In this document: in pieces, positions 22,761 through 35,545 of the stretch
Numbering within the stretch: the first letter of the stretch is position 1
How the letters are laid out: every line of letters begins with the position of its first letter
Assembly (NCBI RefSeq): GCF_018139145.2
Contig: NC_059477.1
Location: 30,917,502 to 30,981,501, forward strand
DNA: 64,000 bases
Direction of reading: 5' to 3'
Origin: Gymnogyps californianus
Taxonomy: Eukaryota > Chordata > Aves > Accipitriformes > Cathartidae
Notes under the pieces: generated by a model
Told to the model about the DNA's origin: nothing
The model's input: the letters and a program-made list of their open reading frames with translations, nothing else
Databases searched by the model: none
Translations under genes and position numbers: made by a program

Positions 22761-22880
22761 AACCGTCCTTATCTCGGGGTTGCGCGGCTGCTCGATGAAC
22801 GCGTGGTGAGGGCAGCACTGCTAACGCCTGAAGCAACACAGCAGCGCCCGCCTCGCGCGCGGCGCAATTTTTGGAACCGC
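22761..22880 (+). ncRNA. RNU4ATAC: U4atac small nuclear RNA (minor spliceosome)
   Basis: U4atac pairs with U6atac in the minor (U12-type) spliceosome and delivers it to the tri-snRNP. The sequence starts AACCGTCCTT where human has AACCATCCTT, keeping the stem II pairing with U6atac through a G-U wobble. Stem I GCTAACGCC (22820-22828) matches human exactly. The 5' stem-loop pairs 22787-22793 with 22810-22816 around a kink-turn ATGA/GTGA core that binds the 15.5K protein. One A-U pair in human is G-C here, a compensatory change. A GC-rich 3' stem (22844-22851 with 22857-22865, one bulge) precedes the Sm site AATTTTTGG at 22866-22874. It is nested antisense in the first coding intron of CLASP1. 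The 3' end is set by analogy and is uncertain by a few bases. Confidence 0.95.
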
Positions 22881-25800
22881 GTGCCCGGCGCGTTCGTCCC
22901 CGCGGCCGCTCCCAGGGCTACCCCTGTCCCACCCACGCCGGTCACACAGCGGGGTGCGCTCCCGCCGGTGCAGACGCGGGCCGGCGGGGTTATGCAGTAG
23001 CTGGTCCCAAGGCAGCCCGGTTGCGCCAGCCCCCACCTCCCGCTGCTCCAGCTACCGTGTTTTTCTCGACCAGGAATAATACTCGACACAAACAAAAACA
23101 AATGCGTGAAGGAAGTATGTTAGCTGACATATGTTGACACGCAGCATTACCACAGTGTCCGTTATGCTACTGTCTACACTAAAACCCTCACATCGCATCA
23201 CTCAACTAGCCTGGTCTCACCCTTCTGCTGGAGTTACCATGGCTGCTGAGCCTGCCTAGCACACCAGCGGTCAGTCGGTCCATAACCCAAGCTTTCCACC
23301 CTCAGCTTGTCGTATGGATTCACTCCAAATTCAGCTCTATAGCAGCAAGGGAGCTATGAGCAGTGTGCAGAGGAAACGGCCTACTCAAGTCAAATCTCCT
23401 AAAAAGAAACTTCCTAAATACAAGCACCCGCATCCTAACTTCTCCCAACATACCACTTGACCTGCTCCAAACAGCTCCTGCGGTTTTCTCCCATCACAGT
23501 AACAGAGCATTCAACCGTGTCATTTTTTCTATGCAACATCATTTGCAGCATGCCAACAAGATCTAGAATCTATTCATACGCCAAAGGAGAATCTTCCTCA
23601 TGCTTTTATAAGCCGTGTTTCATTTTCACATTCATCTTGCACACTGGATTTAATCTACCATTGACAAATGCTCAGCCAGCTCCAGAGCCAGCTGCCTTAA
23701 GCCCTACCACTGCCCACTCGTCTGCCAGCTCACTCAGCTCCTCCTGGCTGGGGTGCAGCAGCGGAGCCCCAGCAAGAGGATGGGCTTTAGATCCTCATTA
23801 GCTGAGAGATGTCTTTAAGGGAAGTCACTGGGACTCTGAATGCCGGTCATCATTCACAGCTCTCTGATCAGAGTCCCATCACAGCAGCATCCTGCACAGA
23901 GAACTAAGTGTGCTGCCTGCAATTACAGAGGTGTGCCCCGTGGATAAATCTGATCCCAGGAGAGGAAGGGATCCATCTCTTCTTCAAACTGCCTGCAAGC
24001 CGGAAAGAGCAAGGGGAACTCATCACTCAAATGTTAAAGGAAACACACGCACACTGCAAACATAGCCAGTTACCCTGCGGTTCACCCCCAGGATCAGATG
24101 GAGAGGATGAGCTAAGCCTCCCAAGACTTTTTGCTGTTGTGCTTATAGAAATGCACAGCTAATGAGCACAATGATTACAGTAGTGGCTTGGACAGCTATT
24201 GAGGAAAGAACCACTGGGGGTGACCAGGTGTTACTCCCTACCATGCCCGATTCATTTATCAACCCTGATGTGCCACCTGCCTCAAACTGCTGAAGGTCAG
24301 AGGTAGAAAGTTGAAATCATGTATGGATTGAGAGATCCAACTGATCCATTAGAGACAGATAACAGAAAACCTGGGGCACAATTGGCAAATGAAGGAAGAA
24401 TGAATTGAATTCCAGCCCTTGCTGCATTGGATTGACTGCACCAAAGAGCCCACCCCAGTTTACCACTGAAGCAGTTACTCAAGCTCTGCCTGAATTAACA
24501 CACACCGATGACCAGGAGGAACCTCAGGAGCGGGGAGACTGTCACGCAGGGCCAGAGCAGCGATGGGCCCTGTCAGCAGCCACCCCGTTGCTGTGATCTT
24601 GCAGCACACCCCGCCCCGGGGAAGCCAGCCAGCAGGCACCGCTCCACACCAAGGCACAGGAAGGGCAGCTCTCCATCCGAAATTCCAGATAACGCTGCAG
24701 TGCCGATAACTACGGAGCTATTCCAGGCCTTTACATCAGCACAGGTCTTGCTTCATGCTCCAAGCAAGGTAGGACTCAACAGTATCTCTAGCAGTACAGA
24801 GGCCCCCAGCCCTCAACTGAGAAAAAAACAGGTCAACAGCCACTGCTTTTAGCCCTCTACTTTATACAGGCCCCAAAAAGAGTGACCTCAGGTCTCCCAA
24901 ACCCACTGCAGAAGCACAGTGACACAGCCCTAGGTCTGCAGCTCTGCCGCTTTGCTTATTTGACTCCTGAGGTTCCCCAAGACAGTCAATAAAGCAATTT
25001 GTGCCATCCAGTATTCAGCTCAATTGGCATCTGCTGCTGCTTTGTAATGTCTCAGCGCACTTTCCGTAGGCACTAAGGGCTGTCAGCAAGCCCTTCTCCT
25101 GCCTCCCTCCAACTGCCAGGTCTCAAGGTACCGTCATTCCCAATAAAGAAGGCTGCTCTTAGTTCCTGGGATGCAACACAGCCTTTCCCAATACAGAAAA
25201 TACATATTTCTTTTTTTAAGAGGTCATCAAAAACTTACTTCAAAGAACTCAAAGCATCTGTCCTTTAATACCTGGGTGGTGCTGAAAGGCCTGCAGGCAG
25301 CTCCACGTATCAGAGAGCAGACAGCCTACCATCATCTGCTCTAACAGTAAATGCTCACCAAGCATGGCAGACAAATAAACGCATCCAACACAGCTTAAAA
25401 CAAGACACACCTAAATGCACTCCCATAAAAGGGCAAGAAAGCAAGCTGCACAACCCAGCACCAGCTGGTCCAGCACAAAGTGACCGGAGTGAATCACAGC
25501 CTCAGGCTACCCCAACAGCCTGCACTAACATGGCAGCTCCGGACTGTAGTGGGGAAGAGACGAGCCCTTTCCTCCACTCTCCGCACCGTGCCACATGCGG
25601 CAGAGATGTGGTGGCTGCTGCACAAACCTGTATCCCATGTCTCTTGCAGGGAATCAGGGATGGGCTGAGCAGCACATCCCCATGGGCTGGTTTCACTCTG
25701 CTGCCTTCCTGCTGGACCTTCCCCACCTGGCAGCTTGGGACCCAAATGGAATGCTGGAGATACAGTTTCTACCACAGCTGTGTCCCCAGCTTGCTTCATG

Positions 25801-28800
25801 CTCAGTTTCCTCATCTCCAACACTGTGGTGACATGGCTTGGCTATTTCACTTCGGAGTCTGTCTGTGAGGTTTTTCTTGGAGGAGGGAAGGGAGCTGGAA
25901 GACAGACTTCTAAATCTCAACGTGCAAAAAAATTGTAAGAGAATTCAACCAGGCTTTTTTTGAACACTTGCTTAGATAATTTTTTTGATTGATGAACAAA
26001 GACATGGAGACGCACTTGCATACTTTAAGTAAACTGAATATATTTGTGAAAAAGGAGAACACTTCAGATTACACATTCTCACAAGCCTGAGACGAGCACC
26101 GATGCCCCACATCACTGTCTGCCTGATGACTAGTGCTAACCGGTCAGACAGGGAGCAGTTCTAATTCCTCACGACATGAAACGTCCGCCACAACTGAACT
26201 GGGCACCCAGACCAAGCAAGAGCTAAAGTTAACTGACAGCTGCAAATTTACTTTTGAAGTCAGGTACATATTTTGGGTCAGCACAGCAATAATAAAACTC
26301 CTGGCAGACAGAGAAACACAAAGTTAGCTTATGAAATGCTGACTGCTGTATTCCACCTGCCCACGAGTATAACCACATCCACCCTGGAAGAGAGTCCACC
26401 TCCACCCTGGAAGAGTCCATCTCCTTCTGCCGTTCCAGCAGTTAACATTTCATGTTCCAAGGCAGGATCACACCTGCGCTGGCAACATGAGTGCATCGCC
26501 CCAGCCCAAAGATCCTAGTACAGACGCAGGTCGTATGAGCTATTCTATACAACACAATTTGCAAAACCAACACCAGCAAACAAGAAGGCAGCAACAGTAG
26601 CACAACTGGTTTTACTGGCATGCCTACAAGCTGTAGTCAAAAGAGCTGAACTGGGGGAAGACTTGAAATAGTTATTCCTGGGTTGTTTCTCTAGATCCAT
26701 GAGATACCATCCATTCTGTCACAGACACCACCTTCAAAACCCACAAACAATTCTGTATGCTGGGCCATTGATTTGCCATTCAATACAGCAATGCCTCAAG
26801 AGAGTGGCTGCTTGGTTTGGTTATATAAGTTTTTCCATTGGAACACGGACCACAATCTCTTGGAGTAGCTTCCTGGAGGAAAAATGCCCCTTTTATTTCT
26901 CATCATCAGATTTCTAGATCTGTGAGATTCAGAAAATTTAACCAATTAATGTGGGAATTTAAATTTACAAACAGAGCAATCTTATAGTGGCTTTTCTTCT
27001 GTGTTAAGATACTGATGAGAGGACAGACATCTGTTTTGGTTTCAGAAGAACGGGAGAAAGAGCTACAGAAACCTTTCAGAGGGTTTTTCTGCCCTCCTAT
27101 ACAGCTGATCAGAGCAACTCTGCCCAGAACAAGGAATTACACTAAGCAATACCAGATCAAACACAGACAGTACCTATGGTCGAGAACAGTCACAGTGGGC
27201 CAGGAACATCCCTGGCAGTCTGTCCTTCCCCAGCAGGGAGGCCAGATCCTGTACACTGGAGAATATCAGCAGTGAGGGGCTCCTTACAGCACAGCATGCA
27301 ACTGTTCAGCAAATTAGACTAGCAGCACACTTAACAGACCTGACAGGATTTAAACCACACAACAGCTTTCATCTCTATATCCCTTTTCCCGGTCTCTCCT
27401 ACCTCATGCTTGAAGACCTTTTCTCTTCTCCTGGCAGTACATCCAGAGATGCCTTGCTCTTCCTTCCCCACCGTGAATCCATCCCCTGCTGTACATTGGT
27501 CCATGAAGATGGCCCATGACAACAGCCCTCTCTAAAGGCAGCAAAGCCCAGGCTGCTCATGCTGCCTCTGCCATGCCACTATCTCAAAGGAAAATCCAGG
27601 AGGTACTGACCGCCCTGTGCATCTCCACCCAGACAGGTTCCCAAATCTCCACTACTTGTTGTCCCCCCGCAATCCTAGGCTCTGTTCAACACCATCCTGC
27701 AAGTTTACCTTCCCTGCAGCTCCATGCCAACACCACCCTGTGCTCCTGTGACCGTACTGACCCTTGCAAGTCAATTGAGTCTGCTTTCTCACTGTGATGA
27801 CAGCCAGTACTATCGCAGAGTCCCCACACTACAGTCCCAACCATCTGAGCCTCTGGCAAACACCTCACTTGTACAACACAAGGAGGAACATAACTTCCCA
27901 CAGGTCTTCTGGGACTGAGGAGCAGGGGGAACTGCAATCAGCCCATCTCCTTAATCCCCCCGCTGCTCCAACATAACATAGAGCTCAGAGCACATCTCAG
28001 CACTTTTAAACTACTGTTTGTAAAAAAACTATCAAGAAGCAGCATCTATGAATTAAGGACCACTGCTCACCCCAAAATTCAGGGGACCAGCTTATTTGAT
28101 GCCAACTCACCCAACCTACAATGGTGCAGCACTATGGGACAGTGAGCAAGGACAGTAAAGCCCATGTGACAAGCGACAGCCTGCCAGGGCTCACTGCTGG
28201 ACTGATGGGAATGGTTGAACCAAAACACCCAATGAAACCACCAGCACATGTAAAATAAGCAAAAACCTGGTTATTGAAAGTTCTCCTTCATTTACAGACC
28301 TGGGAACAGATGAGCAACTCAGTAAATAATGCATAGCTCTAGAGTGAAATAAATCCCAGAAGGACTAAGATCATTTAAATGTTGAGAGGTATTAATAAAA
28401 AGTCAGAAATGATCACTATAGGGATGTATTTTTACACCTACTGTTAGGACACAAGGGCACTTTTCTTATGCAAACGCAAAAAACCACAAGAACTATTTTC
28501 TGGATCCAGTAAAAAAAGCCAACAAAAAACCAGCTGTCTCCTGATGTAGGAGCTAGAGACTTGGTAGAACACATGAGAAATTCAAAGCAATTCAAGGAAA
28601 TGCACCACAGAGCACTAAGTTATCACTACAGAAATTCCACAAAGAAAAATGGGGGATGCTTAAAAACATGATCATTCTGAAATGTGCACATCTGCTTCCA
28701 GGAGAGCTGATAAGTATGTTCTAGGTGAAAGAGCTGGAGCGAGTCAACCCCCATCCGCGCTGCTCCCTGCCCTGCCTCTGCTCACTGGAATTGAAGTTCC

Positions 28801-31800
28801 AAAGAATAACAAATTCACCCTCTTTTGCAAAGATTCTGCATTGGTCCTTAAGTGGTTGCACACAACCATGATGAGAAGGAGCAGCATGTAACCACTGGGC
28901 TCTGTCCCAAGGACACAGAGGGAATCACAAGTTGCAGAGTCACTGCTGTGGAGCACAGGTGGCTTTTCTAGCCTGAGCAAGGTCAAAGCTCCAGACAGCA
29001 CAGCAGGTAAATCACTACTGACACAAATTACAGTCCATGCTCAGTCTCCAGGGAAGCAGCACTCACGGTAATACATCAGGAGACTTTGCAGTTGAAGGCA
29101 GAGTCCCAATTTAAATCACACTCTCCTGCCTCAATTACCCCAAACACTGCTGAAAACCAGCAGCAGCAAACATTGTTTCAGAAAGGCAGTCCTGTTTTTG
29201 CAGCATCTTACAGGTATGGATATCTGCATGGCAGTACTCAATGCTTAGCGTCTTCACATAAAACAACATCAAAATGAATCACCTGCACTACCGACTGCTA
29301 TTGCCTTTGGTTCCTCACCACAAAGCAGTTAAATATCTTAGCCACAAACACTGCCGTTATTCTGTACATTTCCACTGCCCCCAGCTGAGCACTTACACTT
29401 ACAGCCAGGTCCTCAGCCAGTAAGGAAAAAAATGGATGTAGCTCTGTGAGCACCAATGAGATCACGCCTGTGTGCGTCAGCTGGGGATCAGGCCCACCAC
29501 ATCCTTGAATGAGCTTGTAGCTTTGGTGACAAGTTGCATCTCAGGAGCTCAAGGCAAAATGAAGCATCATACAATGAGTGCTAGGATCTCTCTTACAGAA
29601 AAGCAAGAATACGTCAGGGAAAGGAAAAAAGCCATTGCAATGCCCTGCTTTGTTTTTCATGGGAAAACTGAACGCCTTTATTATGGCAACTAGTAAATTG
29701 CTAGTGTAGCAATGTGCCTTATTAACAGACCAGGTTGGTTTACCTAATAAAAGTGTTTTCCCCTCCATTAGAGGCAAAAGCCTGCTACAGTGCATGGAGA
29801 AAGTGAGAAATCACACTGGTAATCCGCCTTTAGGTAGAACCATATTAGCTGGAGCACCTCAAAGCTCCTAGCACAGAAGCACTGACCCTGACTCCATCTC
29901 TAACACCTACAGGAATAGAAAGTGCTCAGCACATTTTAAAATTGAAACAGAAGTGCTTCTGAGGGTTTAGACAGCATCTGGAAAAGAACAAGGCAAACAC
30001 ACAACCTGGCAGATAATCACCAACAGTCCTCTCTGCTTCCTTAGGGCTCAAGAAGAGCCGTGAGAATTGTGAGGATGCTCAAATAATCCAGCCACCCCCC
30101 TTGACCACTAGTTCCCACACTTCTGAACATCTGCACTTCCAGAATACACCACTCAATATGAGCTTTTACAAGGAACAGCAATCTTGTGAAGCAGTGATGA
30201 CAGGCCACACGGACAGCCTCATGAGGAGGGCACCAAATAGGTCCAAACACAGCCAAGACCCACCAGCTGCTGGTAATGTGAAAAAAATCTGGGGATCTCT
30301 CAGGGAGGCCGAGCAGTCACTGTGGTGAGGAATCGACAGAAGCTGACTTGAGTAAGGTAGAGGGTAGTTACCAGATGCTGACATCTCTTGCTAGCTCACA
30401 GCTAATGAAGCTTTTTTCTTGCCTTGTTTGGGAAAAGAACACATGCAATTAAGAGTGCAATAGCATTTTCAGCAGCCACAGCCCTTGCAAAACTCTGGAA
30501 ACACCCTAAGACCTGAAGCTTCCACAGCAGCTCCCAGCCCTGCGCAGTCAGACTGCCTGCTCAGCATCTACCATACGCTCCTACACCCTTGAGAAGAGTC
30601 TCCAGACATAATCCACAACAGCCATAGTACAACAATGAAAAACTCCACTGAGAAAAGGAGAAGAAAGGTTCAAGATGCCTTTGTTAGCTGCAGGAAGAAA
30701 GACAATAGCCCAAGTAAGTGAAGAGATGGATGCTAGGTAGAGAAAGGGGCCACAGGTGGCAGGAGGGAATGCTTCCTCCAGAGGAAGCCATCACTTCAGC
30801 AGGAATCCTACTCCTGCAAAGCTGCTTCTTTAGCCCACTGAAATCTTTTCACCCAGAGGAGACTGTAAAAGCTGAAGCTCTGACCAACTAGCCACATCAA
30901 AAGCCTTTAACAACCTCTTAACACAAGGGCAATGGCTTCTACATCTTTCCTAAATTCCAGCTTCGGTAATTACAAAATCCCTACCCGAAATTCCCCCTCC
31001 ATTTCTGCCTGAAGAGTCCTTTCTTCACTTTCCATTGCTAAGAAATGCTGAAAAGTGCTGCTAGCACTGTAGTGCTCTAACAGCCAAGTAAATAAGCAAC
31101 TGATTTTATAGCTCCCAAAGAGCCCAAAAGGTTCAACTATTTAGAAAGAACAGCACTAAGCTGGAGAGTGCAGTTGGAAGAAAAGGTGAAAGTCAAACTA
31201 CACTTAACCACAGAAAGTGAAAGAGAGAAGCTCCTTGTGTTCTTCTCACCTGCAACCATAAGACAATATAAATTTGCAGCCAAAGAAAATCACCTCTCAA
31301 TGCAGACAGACACAACCCATAGCATGAGGCTAGGACAGAGCTGGCTGTCCCAGCAGCAAACAGCAGCTGAGAAACAAGAGAATCCCAGCAAAGCTTTCCA
31401 TTTTAAAAAAAAAACCAAACAACCCAAAACAAAAACCAAACCACCAAACATGCTCTTGCAGCATGTCCTGCAGATCTTCAGGCAAGTTTTACATATGACA
31501 GGCCCAACAAGTGCTGTTCATAAGTCAAGAACAGCTCTTCCAGTGCCCAGCATCACAAGAAGAGATGATTTCAAAACCTTGTGTGACAAAACTAAAATTC
31601 AGAGTTAAGAGATTTCAGAACCAAGTGGGACCCTGATACATGAAGGAAAGAGCCAAATGTGCTGAGAAGCACAAAGAAACCAGCCTCTGGGACTAAGCAG
31701 CATCATTTTCAAGTATAGAGGATCTCTCAACACATGCTGCCCTTCTCTGCTGGACCTACACCTTCTGCTCCCATCCCCTTAGGGCTGGTGAAGCTGCAGT

Positions 31801-33752
31801 GACCCATGCGGTATTGGCAAGCACTACCCTCAAGGGAAGTCTTCAGCAGTACGTCACAAGGTCTTCTTCACAGGTGAGCCTTGGAGAGGGGACAGTGCAT
31901 TTCAAACACCTTTCTGACCCACTGAGGAAAGCCCAGAGGATGACCCTTCGAGGCATGGGTTAAAATACTTCTCAGTCTCTCCGACACCGGTGAGAGGTGC
32001 ACCTGAGCTAGATCTAACTCAGCATCTACAGCAGCCACAAGATCTAGCACAGCCCATAGAGCAAATGGGATGCTTCCCACAGCTTACTGTTCAGGACTGT
32101 CAAGACAGATCAGTGAAGACTGAGAGCTACTGGTTTAAGCTGTTGATCTATCAGTTTCTTCTTTTATCATTCTCATTCTTAGTCCCCCCAAAGGTACAGT
32201 TAAACACTGTTTTTCAATGCGTGCCAAACAACTTAAAGGGAAAGCTTCCAGAGGTATACTGTCAGTGCTGTATCAGTGACTCCAGCTGAAACCAGAACCC
32301 CAGAAAGCCAAGTGCTGCAAGAACACAGAAGGGGACAGTGCCAGTCCTGACTTGCTCACCTGAATGTGCCCATGCAGGTAGAACCAGACCTCACATCAAC
32401 AGATATGCACCACTGCCCATCTGCAAGCTGGGCAGCTGTCACCATGCACTCTGCTTGAGCCACTGTGTCATCCTGCAAGGGGCCAAGGACATTCGACTGA
32501 GAAGGGAACCAACTGGCCCAGGCCTAGCACCCTGCAGACCTCTTTACACAGCTTCTGGCTCAGCAGCTCCAACCAGCTCAGAGCTCCAACCAGTCTGTAA
32601 CCCATGCAAGCCTCTCACAACTATGGCTCTCTTACACCCAGCTCTTAGCACAGTTCTTGATCAATTCAGGCATCACTTTTAATATCTTTTAACTTCTAGC
32701 AAGTAGATATCTTCCAAGAATTTCATCTATCTATCTGGTCTAGGAAACAGCAATCATAATGAGAAAAAGATTCTGTCCCTGCCCATTTAAAAGCTAATGC
32801 TAACTTTGAGGGTCATGCTTTCCACATGCTCCAGAACTAAACCCCACATGCCACTTAACACACAGGAAATAAGCATTCTTCTCCTTCCCAAATATGCTCC
32901 TCTCCTCAACTCCTTTTGACCTATGCGTCTGTCCCTTTGCCTTTTTGGCTGTCATCGAGATCTGGAGCAACAGCTGAAGCATCGCTCTACTGAGCTCTCA
33001 CAAGAGAATTAAACATCTGTTTTCCTCCCTCAGACTGAAAACAGACGCCTTTTTAGTTGTTTCCAACAGATACTCAATTATATGACAGCATAGTGAAGCA
33101 CAATGCATCTAAATTAGGACACACCCTTGGGCCACATTGGTGCATGGCATGAGGTCAGAAACCCGAAAAGGTTTTGCAATCTCGGGCAAGCTACCTATCG
33201 ACAAGTATCGAGGGTCTGAGAGACCCCCACACAGGCAATGGTCGATTTCTTGCCTTGGCACTTAGAGGCTGCAGATGCCTGCAGAACTGCTCCAGAGCAG
33301 AACAACACATGCACCAAGCGCTACGCACTTGCGCTACAATTCAGCTGTGCACTTGTGGCTTTTCTAACAAGCTGTCTGGAAAACCCAATTCTACAGATAT
33401 AACACCCCACATCATCCTACTCACCTGATATTCCAGGTCTGAAACGGGTGACAGTCATCACCACGGGACAGCTGTTCAACAAAATCTGCCTGGAAAGAGT
33501 TATACTGGCTATTGTAGTCCTGTTGGAAACCCACTGCTACAAAAAAAACTCACGCAATTGGCACCCGTGGAAGCCCAGCCACAGGCAGACCTAGGCGAGC
33601 TGCCTGGCAATAGCTGGCTCAAGATCCAACTTGAGACACAAGGGTGGGCTGACACTGGTAAGACTCAGCTAATCAGTACCCATGCCCTATCTGTTCCTGT
33701 GGCTGAAGCACTCCAGTCTCCAGGGCAGTTAAACTGGTGAGACACTTTACAA

Positions 33753-33790
33753 GGGGGGCGGGGGGGGGAACAAAGAGAAAAAAAAAAACA
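33753..33790. repeat. G-rich run followed by A-rich run
   Basis: Six G, one C and nine G (33753-33768) are followed by an A-rich tract. This is low complexity. The G-run might form unusual structure on the plus strand but has too few separate G-blocks for a standard quadruplex. Confidence 0.8.
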
Positions 33791-35455
33791 AAACAGAAAA
33801 CAACACAAACACCTCAAGGGAAGAGAAGGGAATTCTTCATCCTGCATTGCTTGAAGGAGCCAGCATTTTCTTAAGGGAAAAGAACAAGCCTTCTGAGCAG
33901 CTGATAGCACAACTGGAAAACCAATTGGAAAATTACAGGGACAAACCACACACATTTTGGCTTCTACATCCGGCTCTAAGAACACATTTAAACAAGTTAG
34001 GCAAATAATTCCTATCAATGCTCTAACGCCACACCTACACAAACAAGCATCCCTCACATTAGAGGCTTCCACAAATTTTTGCGGATTAATACAAGAAAGG
34101 AATTAATTAAATGTTCAACCAAATCATTAGCTCTTGGATTATCTTAAATGGAACTCTTAAGACACTGAAATACATCAGAGCAACAGAAGCTATAAATGTA
34201 ATACAAGAAGCCACTCAGTTCAACGCAGGGTACACAAACAGCTGACACCCTGGGAAAGCACAGCCCGATGAAGCAGGTACCTCCTGGACAGACTCTACTC
34301 ACCTTTCGCAATGTTTTTACTGCATTTTTCTCTCCTTCACAACTCCCATCATTATTTTCAATGCAACAAAGGGTAAGCCGAATTAAGTGTTTAAATAACC
34401 ATTTTGACTGTGATTTTAGAAGATCGGATGTCTTGTTTTCTAATTCTGTTACTTTCTCAAAGAGGTCTGTTCTCACTGGACGCTTGTTAACAAGAACAGC
34501 CTCCTAACTTTCTGCTGAACAGCATATACTATTATTTATGCAAGCAGTTAATAGCACAGCATACCTTTATAAAAATGCAAAAACTTAAGAATCTGAATAT
34601 AGCTTAGTAAAAGAGGCTGTGTCATGCTTCAGGGGAAGGGAGGGGTTTTTTGCCCCAACACTGCAGAAACTTGAAGCAACACTGAAAAGCAACTTTGAAG
34701 AAGAATAAATGCAGCCTGCTGAATTTGAGTTACATTTCACCTCAGAGGAGAAAGGGAACAACAATTTTCCAAATTTTTCCAAATTATTCCTTCTAGTTAA
34801 AATCAACAGGTTTTGTTAAAGAAACATAGAAATATTTGTAATTTGCCAAGGAAGAGACTCAAGAGACTCAGCTGTCCCCTGTCATCACAGGCAGGTCCAA
34901 AGGTGGATTTATTTATTTATTTTTGTCTCCAAGAGATTGTAAGGGAGGCTTGGTGGAATTTACTAAAGCATAAATTAGGTGCCAGCTTAAACTGAAACAT
35001 GCAGCACCCAGAGGCACCGATACCTCTAAAAACGTGCCCTTCACATCTTTGAAACCTCTTCATTCTACACCATCTCATCTCTTTTTATTCATACAGGTTG
35101 GAAGTTACGCAGGCCTTCCTGCTCCTGTAACTTCAAAGTGGTTTCTTGACTTTGAGACACCTATTCCAAACTGAAGTGCCCCATTAGTATTAGTTTTTGT
35201 CTTAAATAAAGCAACACCTTTCACACAGAAGGGAAAATCATGGTCATTCTGAGAACTCCCAGAACCAAAACCCAATGTCTTGTGAATTCTGAAACAAGAT
35301 AGAACACAGTGCTGGACATGATAGTGTGCCATTGTTAACCTGACATGAAAAGGATGCCAGATTATTTCCTCCCATCCCATTCAGCCCAACTGCACATTCC
35401 ATATGGAGTTAAACGACACAATAGCTCTTTAACCTTTAGCATAAGAATAGGGCTC

Positions 35456-35545
35456 ACCAATAAAATCAGGTTAGAAGGGTTCTCCAAAGGCCAACTAGTT
35501 CAACACCATCCCCACCCCACTGCTCAAAGTTAAATCAAGTTGGTC
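35456..35545 (-). repeat. Diverged CR1 3' fragment
   Basis: The sequence AATCAGGTTAGAAGGGTTCT, followed by CCAACTAGTTCAACACC and CCACTGCTCAAAG, resembles the reverse complement of a CR1 3' tail. The copy is short and diverged, and its boundaries are approximate. Confidence 0.6.

Larger units (their letters stand above)
22330..23070. promoter_or_regulatory. CpG-rich island around U4atac
   Basis: About 740 bp are strikingly rich in G, C and CpG, including long GGCGG/GCCGCC runs, while the flanks are AT-leaning intron. The island contains the U4atac distal element, promoter and RNA gene. It ends about 0.8 kb upstream of CLASP1 coding exon 2, so it could also start minus-strand or antisense transcripts. 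No CLASP1-like coding exon was found inside it. Open frames in it on both strands are by-products of the GC content. Confidence 0.75.

Noticed and set aside
22375..23137. Open frames of 88-119 codons in the CpG island
   Set aside because: They overlap the U4atac promoter and RNA gene and follow from low stop-codon density in GC-rich DNA.
31168..31608. 146-codon plus-strand open frame
   Set aside because: It contains an A-rich low-complexity lysine and threonine stretch and resembles no family, so it is probably chance.
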